Made by a program: the position numbers and the translations under genes. This document shows, one piece after another, positions 6,541-11,811 of a stretch of 11,811 nucleotides of DNA. Each line of letters starts with the position of its first letter. The first letter of the stretch is position 1. The notes under the pieces were generated by a model. It saw only the letters and a program-made list of their open reading frames with translations. It ran no database searches and was not told the origin of the DNA. Origin of the DNA: Brachionus koreanus (lineage: Eukaryota; Rotifera; Eurotatoria; Ploima; Brachionidae); contig PJRA01000473.1 in the NCBI GenBank assembly GCA_016987375.1, positions 168,157 through 179,967 on the forward strand, written 5' to 3'.

Positions 6541-9500
6541 CTTTAAAAATAAATTTTTTAGTAATATATCTTAAAATTTTATCTTTTTAAAACTTACAAA
6601 TTATTAAGGCATCTACATAGAGAGCTAATGCATCTCAGACCAAGATCTCTACGACAATGACAGTTGAGTGAGCATCCAGCTCCATTTAATCTTTTGGCCA
6701 CTAAAAGAAAAATCAGATAAAAATTCTTTTAAAAAGAAAAGAATATTTTTCATTTAGTTTAAAATTAAGCTACAAAAGATCAGTGCTTAATACCTAATAA
6801 TTTTTCAATTTTAAGATTCAATTGAAATATTGGGTACCTTTTTGTTGATTCAAATAAATGAAAAAATGAATTTCAAAAATTGTTTTTAATTTATTTGAAG
6901 TTTTTAAAAGCTATTTACTTAGGCATATTGAAGTTTATGATCAAAATTTTATGATCATGCTCAATTTTAGTTTTTTTTTACAAATTTTTAACAAGTTTTT
7001 TAATTAAAAAATTTAATGCAGAGAAATGTCTTCATGAGTAGCATAACATGTTAAACCATATCCAACTATTTTACATAATTCTGCATTCAGAAATCGTTTG
7101 CAGAAATTTGCACACCTAAAAAATAAAGATTAACATTGAATGTTTACTTTAAAAATATGCTTCTGCAATAAATTTTTTAATCAAAAATATTTTAAAACCT
7201 TTTTTCAATCATATCTCTTGAGCATGTTCATTTTAATTTGATCATAAACTTCAATTTGCCTATATTATGCCTCTCATTCAATCTTACAAAAAGCATAGCT
7301 CAATAGGTTTTAGCACACAAACCGATGGCCCATATTTGTATACATTCATAAATCTTGTCTAAATCTTTCTGTAAATTAATTTAAACTTGATTAGCAATAG
7401 CCAAGATTTTTAAGTTATTAGCATGCATCTGCATTTTAATTGAAACATAATCTGGATGGTCATTTGTGCATAGCATTTGATCATGAATGGACCCATGAGG
7501 AACTCAAGTTAGAAATGCAGACTACTCTGATAGATCGCAATAATAAAATTTAACTGATAAATACGCGTAAGTTTTCGTAGCAAAAGTAACATCAAAAAGA
7601 ATTAATAACTTTTTTTCTAAAAATCTTGCGAATTATAAATTAAAATTTTTTTACCACATCTTCCGCCGGACATAAATCTGTATATATTACAATCACATCT
7701 ATTGTTTGAGAAATCATTAAGACAGGAATATTTACTTGATGGTGTTATGCAACTATTTCCTAAGTCACCTCTACACTGGCATGATTCGTCACATAGTGAA
7801 CCATAAGTGAATTTCGAAACTAGATATTAAGTGTAAAAAACTTTTGAAAAAAGAAAAAAAATTGTCTTACCACAACTACTCACAGCACTATTCCACCAAT
7901 GTGTATTATAATTGCACAAACATTTCTTACCTGATCCAAAATTTTTATAGCATGAATATCCATTTACATATTGTTGACAACTAAGCAATAAATTTTCTTT
8001 ACATTGACAACTTACTGTGCAATAATCAAAATAAGTTTTTTTCGCAACACATTTTTCACCTCCCCAATATTCATCATTGGGGCATGCACATTGTCGACTT
8101 GGATTATTATTTGGGTAGCATGTAAATGGACTTTGATAAGGCAATCTTTCCAATCCTAAATCATGACGGCATTTGCAAACATCATCTGTAATAACACCGT
8201 CTAAAAATTTAGGAACACAAGCCGATCCATCCCAATAGTCTGTATCGATACAAGTACATTTAGTATCTGTAAAACCGGTATAGCAGGAAGTGCCTTCGCC
8301 ATCTGAAAGACATTTAAGATTCAGAGAATAATCACATGGATATTTCCACAAATCACAATCTTGTTGATATGTTCTTAATTTTTCTGAAATTATATTAAAT
8401 TATTCAAATTGGTGAAAAATTTATTTATATTTAAAATACGACAAGAATTTCCGTCCCAATAACTTTCTTTTGCACATCTTTAAAATAATTAAATTTACAA
8501 AAATTTAAAATTTAATATTTTAATTTTATTTAAATTTTTTTTTTAAAATAAATCATTTAATTTTAGATGAAAAAAAAAGATTAATTTTTTAAAATGAAAT
8601 ATTTCTATTATTGAATACTTACTGGCAAATAAAATTTCCAGCCACACTTCCTTGACATGTCAAACCTGTCCGACAAATATACGTTGAATCATCACAATAT
8701 TGATTTATACCAACATAAATTTCTTTTAAATAAAATGTGTTTACACAAAAAGAACTTGAGAGAATTTTGAAGACAAAATGAACTTGAATTAATTCAAGTT
8801 TTAAAGTAAAAAAATTAACTTACGACATTTATTAACAACCCAGTATTTTGTTGATGAACAACTTTTCGCATATTTTTTTAACTCTTTTTAAAAATTTTTA
8901 TAAATTTAAATAATTACCTGCATGTTCCTGATGTACAACTTAATCCTGCATAATCTTGACATGTAATTGGACTATTGCTTGTACAGGGTTGATTTACATT
9001 TGTTTTAAATTCTTAAATTAAAATAAAACTAACTATAGCTGAATAAGTGAAACAATTGATTTTTTCATTTTACCACATTTTAACCCAGACCAGTACATTA
9101 AAGGCATACAATCACATTTATTTGATAAACACAACAAACCTAAATTATTTTGACATTCAAAATTTTCGCTACATCCATTATCTTTGGTCTTTTTGGTAAC
9201 TATAAAAATTTAAAATAAAAATCAAAATTATTTTTTCTAATAGAAAAGAGATTTACCACAATCAAAACCAGTCCAATATCTCGAAGCATCACATCTTTTT
9301 AAAAAAAAAATAAAACATTTAAAATATATTTTAAAATTTGCTAAAAATCTTAAAAAAACCTGCATTTTTTAACATTAACTTCTCCATAACATGCAAGTCC
9401 GTACCTTTGATCACATTGGGAGTCTAAAGAGCAACTTACTCCATGACTAAGTTTGTTGACTATAATTTTGGAAAAAAATAAGACAGAAAATTTTCATTCT

Positions 9501-11811
9501 AATCAAGTTTTTTTATTTATTACCACACTGAGCTCCATTCCAATATCTTGGATTTCGACATTCACAAGCTTTTTTGCCTCCAGTCAAAAAACATTCTAGA
9601 CCATTGTAATCTTGACATTCATATGTATTATCACACCATGTATTAACTGTTTGCTTCAGAACTAGAGAAAATTGAATTGAAGAGTTAATTTTCAAAAAAA
9701 AAAAATCTACGGCATTTGGTTCCAGACCAGTAATGAAATTCGGCACAACTAGTCAAAATTTAAAAAGTTAAATTTAAAATTTAAATAATTTATTAAACAA
9801 AAAAAATATATACAAGCATCGATTAGTGACACAGCTGAGTCCATTTTCTGTTTGACATTGAAGTGAATGTGTACACCAAGTTCCATTAATTTCTTTCAAC
9901 TCTTAAAAAATTTTTTTTTTCTTTAATTTTGCTAAGAATAAATCAAAATTTGATAAAAATAATTACTGCATATTCCAGATAATGACCAATAATGAGTTGA
10001 AGAGCATCTTTGAAAAATAATATTTTAAATTTTTTTCACTTTTACACAAAGACTAAAATTCACAAAATTCATCAATGCAAAATTAATTAATTTTTTATTA
10101 TTATTTATGATTATTTATAAATATTTTTATCTGAAAATAAAATCAATTTTACTTACACACATTTTTTAATTGTTGAATCACAACTAAGTCCCAAATTTGG
10201 ATCACACGAAAATGAATTTTCACAATTAAGTCCATTAGACATTGCAGATACTTAAAATTAATTTAAATTTTAATAAATTTTTTTTATAAACTTAGGATAT
10301 TATTAATTTTACCACAACTTGAGCTATTCCAAAAATCAGTTCCAGTACATGTACAGTATGAATTTACACACGATAGTCCATAAATGTCACACTCACCCAA
10401 ATTAGCACATGATTCACCATATGTTTTTCTTTTCTCTTAAAATTAATTTTAATATCCAAATCTAAATTGAAAACAAAGTGAATTTTATTATCAATATTGA
10501 TAATATGTAATAAAATATCATAATATCAGAAAAATGTTCTTCTTCTCCTATTTTTGACTAGAATGCACATATAGGTGGATTTTTAAAAGTTTGCTTGCAC
10601 ACATACTAAATTATTTCAAATTTAAATTAAGATCCAAAAAAATCTCGTAGTTTTCCATAAATTCCATGCCTCCTTAATTTCATTTTTGAAAAAAAGTTAA
10701 AAGAATAGATTTTTGAGCGTTGAAAAGGCTCTTTTTTTTTAGTTAAAATTTCAAAAAATATGGATCTTGGAAAGAATAAATCTTTAATTAGTTTTAGAGC
10801 CAAATAGCTTTGAATCATGAAAAATCAACGGTTTTGAAAATCAAAAAATTTAAAAAAATTATTATTTTTATTATTTTGACCATAATTATTAGGTAGAGTT
10901 TGGGTAAAAAATTGGGGATGGAGGGCATTTTTCAAGTATCATTAGTATCAAGTTTTTATAACAATGAGAAATCAGAATTTGCATTTTCCAAAATTATTCA
11001 TTTTAGTCTAATTATCAAATAGTTTACTCAGTAGACTTATAATTAAACTTACCACATTTATCAACTAGCCAAAAATAATTATCATGACATTTGCAAACAA
11101 TGTCACAATACAAACCAGTGTCACTTTTGCATTCATCAGTTGAACTACATGCATCAGTGTTTGTTTTCTGATCTTTACAAATGCTAGCTATCGAATCCCA
11201 GTAGTTGTATGGCAAACATGTGCACTTAAAAGGAAGCTGTTCTGTAATATTACATATTAATCCTTGGGATGGATTACAGCCTGCTGTAATTTTGCAATTT
11301 CCCATATATGACTGAACATTGTCACAATATGTTCCATTCCAAAAATTCAAATTTGGATCTGAACAGTCACATTTGTTGCTCAAACAGATTAAATTAGTCC
11401 CCAAAAGACATTGTTCATCTTCGGAACAAGCTTCGTTGTAATAAGATTTTTTTTCTTAATTTCAAAAAATAAAATAAAAAAATTAATTTAAATAAATTCT
11501 TGAATTTTATTATTAATCAAATAAATCTTACGACAAAATGAATTTGTTTTATTCCACCATCTATCTTCAGTACACGAGCATACTTTTAAATTTCTTGTTG
11601 AATCGTGCATACACTTTTGATTGCAGCAACAATCTGACTCTTGAGAGCATGGTATTCCATTAAGTTGTTTGGCAACACAAAGCAAGAGAGTTTGATTGTA
11701 AAATGTGTTAGTTGTGCAATTACAGTTTTCATTTTGGCAGCGTAGATTTAAGCCTATTTCACAATCGGAATCGTATTTACAATGTTCACCATAAAGACGC
11801 TTATAATTCAA
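6501..11811 (-). CDS. Secreted cysteine-rich protein of 18 EGF/EB-like modules (5' partial, 19 exons)
   Basis: Join on the minus strand: 11811-11532, 11454-11053, 10435-10313, 10250-10157, 10007-9967, 9901-9814, 9748-9711, 9661-9524, 9459-9360, 9294-9257, 9199-9074, 9011-8918, 8861-8824, 8722-8623, 8477-8440, 8383-7871, 7819-7655, 6700-6598, 6540-6501. Total 2559 nt, one frame, 852 residues plus stop. Each module of about 41-56 residues follows GxxC, C, GLxC, then CxC, then YW, then C. The CxC-x8-C ending is EGF-like; modules 2 and 14-18 have extra cysteines, as in EB modules. N-x-S/T sites are frequent. The start, any signal peptide and any membrane anchor lie upstream of the window. Phase-1 introns separate modules, and introns are mostly 49-77 nt. 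Its role is unknown: a structural extracellular or cuticle-type protein, an adhesion protein or a receptor ectodomain are all possible. Exons 1-17 are firm; the 3' end is less certain, because the exon at 2248-2693 could replace or follow exons 18-19. Confidence 0.82.
6598..6700 (-). CDS. Exon 18: first part of module 18
   Basis: 103 nt, phase 1 acceptor (CTTTTAG at 6702-6701) and phase 2 donor (ATTT|GTAAGT). Encodes VAKRLNGAGC, LNC, HC, LGLRC, SSLC, RC and LNN, with the extra cysteine near C2 as in modules 16-17. It fits the family so well that it is very likely a real exon. The 954-nt intron before it contains a LINE remnant and a possible relic exon. Confidence 0.78.
6921..7261. repeat. 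44-bp imperfect inverted repeat, arms 6921-6964 and 7218-7261
   Basis: The left arm, starting AGGCATATTGAAG, matches the reverse complement of the right arm at 38 of 44 positions. The arms share TGAAGTTTATGATCAAA and CATGCTCAA. They are separated by 253 bp, and the match stops abruptly at both ends. The right arm abuts LINE remnant copy 3. The repeat lies inside the intron between exons 17 and 18 and encloses the possible relic exon at 7013-7115. Confidence 0.85.
7013..7115 (-). pseudogene. Possible relic or cryptic module exon inside the exon 17-18 intron
   Basis: After a good acceptor (TTTATTTTTTAG at 7117-7116) a phase-2 frame reads CANFCKRFLNAELC, then VGYGLTCYATHED, and stops at TAA 7013-7015. 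The KRxLNxxxC and YGLTC pieces match the module family. CxC and YW are missing, and no phase-2 donor exists nearby to feed it, since exon 17 ends in phase 1. It is best read as the remains of a duplicated module; a rarely used alternative terminal exon is also possible. Confidence 0.45.
7262..7535 (-). mobile_element. Decayed LINE remnant (copy 3), RT palm region
   Basis: On the minus strand it reads VPHGS (cf. VPKGS of copy 1), then YVSIKMQMHANN, the decayed counterpart of the region ending in YADD, then LQKDLDKIYECIQIW and FVRLNERHN (cf. FGRLNERHK of copy 1). The DNA match is visible too, for example ATCTTTCTGTAA near 7360 and near 1190. Both catalytic aspartates are lost and stops interrupt the frame. 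The 3' part is absent at this place. Confidence 0.85.
7655..7819 (-). CDS. Exon 17: module 17 (eight cysteines, no YW)
   Basis: 165 nt, phase 1 both ends. The acceptor is AATATCTAG at 7821-7820 and the donor TGTG|GTAAAA. Cysteines: GSLC, DESC, QC, GNSC, KYSC, NNRC, DC and GGRC. The conserved YW is replaced by FMSGG, the only such loss besides module 1. The phase-1 donor is compatible with exon 18 and with the exon at 2248-2693. Confidence 0.87.
7871..8383 (-). CDS. Exon 16: modules 14-16 (extended, up to eight cysteines)
   Basis: 513 nt, the longest exon, phase 1 both ends (acceptor ATAATTTCAG, donor TGTG|GTAAGA). Three modules without internal introns. They are longer than modules 1-13 because of an insert with an extra cysteine before CxC (GTSC, PFTC, GYSC). 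Module 16 also has an extra cysteine near C2 (SCQC), giving eight. Module 14 has seven. Module 15 has six because it lacks both the GxxC and the GLxC cysteines (it reads LDGVITDD and LGLERL). The aromatic motif is YWDGSAC, YWGGEKC and WWNSAVSSC. Confidence 0.93.
8440..8477 (-). CDS. Exon 15: end of module 13 (38-nt microexon)
   Basis: Phase 2 to phase 1. Encodes CAKESYWDGNSC. The acceptor is TTTTAAAG and the donor TGTC|GTATTT. It has the same length and split points as exons 7, 10 and 13. Confidence 0.86.
8623..8722 (-). CDS. Exon 14: first part of module 13
   Basis: 100 nt, phase 1 to phase 2. Encodes NQYC, TYIC, TGLTC and NFIC. The acceptor is TTTATTTAAAAG and the donor TGCCA|GTAAGT. Joining to exon 15 gives CQC. 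Confidence 0.88.
8824..8861 (-). CDS. Exon 13: end of module 12 (38-nt microexon)
   Basis: Phase 2 to phase 1. Encodes CSSTKYWVVNKC. The acceptor GCGAAAAG has almost no pyrimidine tract, and the intron before it is only 56 nt. The donor is TGTC|GTAAGT. Confidence 0.85.
8918..9011 (-). CDS. Exon 12: first part of module 12
   Basis: 94 nt, phase 1 to phase 2. Encodes NQPC, PITC, AGLSC and SGTC. The acceptor is TTTTAATTTAAG and the donor TGCAG|GTAATT. It joins exon 13 to give CSC. Confidence 0.88.
9074..9199 (-). CDS. Exon 11: module 11
   Basis: 126 nt, phase 1 both ends, one module in a single exon: KDNGC, NFEC, LGLLC, SNKC, DC and YWSGLKC. The acceptor is TTTTTATAG and the donor TGTG|GTAAAA. 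Confidence 0.9.
9257..9294 (-). CDS. Exon 10: end of module 10 (38-nt microexon)
   Basis: Phase 2 to phase 1. Encodes CDASRYWTGFDC. The acceptor AAAAAG follows a run of T then A; the donor is TGTG|GTAAAT. It has the same length and split points as exons 7, 13 and 15. Confidence 0.86.
9360..9459 (-). CDS. Exon 9: first part of module 10
   Basis: 100 nt, phase 1 to phase 2. Encodes HGVSC, DSQC, YGLAC and VKKC. The donor reads TGCAG|GTTTTT, which lacks the usual A at +3/+4. It is nevertheless the only site I see that keeps the frame and restores the CRC motif with exon 10. Confidence 0.82.
9524..9661 (-). CDS. Exon 8: module 9
   Basis: 138 nt, phase 1 both ends, one six-cysteine module in one exon: NTWC, TYEC, NGLEC, KKAC, EC and YWNGAQC. 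It has no internal phase-2 intron, unlike the modules on either side. The acceptor is TTCTCTAG and the donor TGTG|GTAATA. Confidence 0.9.
9711..9748 (-). CDS. Exon 7: end of module 8 (38-nt microexon)
   Basis: Phase 2 to phase 1. Encodes CAEFHYWSGTKC; joining with exon 6 gives CFC. The acceptor is GACTAG and the donor TGCC|GTAGAT. The following intron is only 49 nt, the shortest in the gene. Confidence 0.86.
9814..9901 (-). CDS. Exon 6: first part of module 8
   Basis: 88 nt, phase 1 to phase 2. Encodes EINGTWC, SLQC, NGLSC and TNRC. The acceptor is TTTTTTAAG at 9903-9902 and the donor TT|GTATAT, a less usual but acceptable GT site. INGT is a possible glycosylation sequon. Confidence 0.85.
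9967..10007 (-). CDS. Exon 5: end of module 7 (41-nt microexon)
   Basis: Phase 2 to phase 1. Encodes CSSTHYWSLSGIC; joining with exon 4 restores CVC. It is one codon longer than the otherwise constant 38-nt exons of this type. The acceptor is TTTTTCAAAG and the donor A|GTAATT. Confidence 0.85.
10157..10250 (-). CDS. Exon 4: first part of module 7
   Basis: 94 nt, phase 1 acceptor and phase 2 donor (TGTGT|GTAAGT). Encodes MSNGLNC, NSFSC, LGLSC and KKC, stopping one residue before the second cysteine of CxC. The module is completed by exon 5. Confidence 0.87.
10313..10435 (-). CDS. Exon 3: module 6
   Basis: 123 nt, phase 1 to phase 1, one complete module in a single exon. Six cysteines: GESC, LGEC, GLSC, SYC, TC and SSSC; FWN replaces YWx. 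The acceptor is TTTTAAG at 10437-10436 and the donor TGTG|GTAAAA. Confidence 0.88.
10436..11052 (-). other. 617-nt intron, one of only two long ones in the gene
   Basis: AT-rich with no supported content. An open stretch at 10627-10818 (minus) encodes a lysine/phenylalanine-rich peptide with no cysteines and no fitting splice sites, and looks like chance. A fragment near 10560-10607 (CASKLLKIH) could be a worn module start but is too short to call. Confidence 0.7.
11053..11454 (-). CDS. Exon 2: modules 3-5
   Basis: The acceptor AG is at 11455-11456, preceded by a T-rich tract. The exon has 402 nt, phase 1 at both ends. It carries three six-cysteine modules without internal introns; their aromatic positions read FWNGTYC, YWDSIASIC and FWLVDKC. 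The donor is TGTG|GTAAGT at 11052-11051. N-glycosylation sequons include WNGT and CNIT. Confidence 0.92.
11532..11811 (-). CDS. Exon 1 (first visible, partial): modules 1-2
   Basis: Open from the window edge with no acceptor in view, so it is cut at the 5' side. Module 1 has six cysteines (GEHC, DSDC, NLRC, then NCNC and LLLC), but FYNQT takes the place of the usual YW. Module 2 (VAKQLNGIPC through NKTNSFC) has eight cysteines, including a run of three in DCCCNQKC. The donor is TGTC|GTAAGA, phase 1. The next intron is 77 nt. Confidence 0.85.

Noticed and set aside
6501..6700. Exons 18-19 as a frameshifted pseudo-module
   Set aside because: Rereading the bases around 6670 showed the frame to be continuous from the acceptor to the stop. 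An apparent frameshift came from skipping four bases on a first pass.
7218..7261. Inverted-repeat arms as tRNA or other structured RNA gene
   Set aside because: No tRNA-like boxes or cloverleaf; the arms are long and simple and better explained as a repeat.
10627..10818. 63-codon minus-strand frame in the exon 2-3 intron
   Set aside because: Lysine- and phenylalanine-rich with no cysteine; it does not fit the module family, and skipping it keeps the reading frame.

Overview
This is an AT-rich eukaryotic (animal) window. It holds the 3' part of one multi-exon, minus-strand gene for a secreted cysteine-rich repeat protein, three decayed non-LTR retrotransposon fragments, and a 30-bp minisatellite. 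Most introns are very short (about 50-65 nt, GT-AG), and the protein is made of EGF/EB-like six-cysteine modules. The last large exon resembles C-terminal sequences I remember from rotifer proteins. My best guess is a monogonont rotifer (Brachionus-like), but this rests on memory and could not be checked.

Layout. Positions 1-173: tandem array of a 30-bp unit, each copy carrying two AACCGGTT octamers. Positions 300-1668 (minus): 5'-truncated, stop-ridden LINE with a recognisable reverse transcriptase (YADD box) and a TAA-rich tail. Positions 2248-2693 (minus): an intact 147-residue terminal exon with a phase-1 acceptor. Positions 2694-5803: AT-rich, no convincing gene, two weak exon candidates. 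Positions 5804-6290 and 7262-7535 (minus): two further LINE remnants. Positions 6501-11811 (minus): the main gene, 19 exons visible, its 5' end beyond the window.

I rebuilt the main gene by hand from splice sites. All 19 exons join in one frame, 2559 nt, giving 852 residues and a stop. They encode 18 tandem modules with the pattern GxxC-C-GLxC-CxC-YW-C. Every phase-1 intron falls exactly between modules. In six modules a phase-2 intron falls just before the second cysteine of the CxC motif. No signal peptide or membrane segment is visible, because the N-terminus lies outside the window. Many N-x-S/T sites and the cysteine density point to an extracellular, disulfide-bonded protein.

The 3' end is ambiguous. 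The gene can stop at exon 19 (6501), or it can splice in frame to the intact C-terminal domain at 2248-2693, either from exon 17 or from a donor inside exon 19. I found no prokaryotic features, RNA genes or CRISPR, and no obviously new molecular system. The most interesting points are the regular exon/module architecture, the coupled loss of two cysteines in one module, the unnamed C-terminal domain and the AACCGGTT array.
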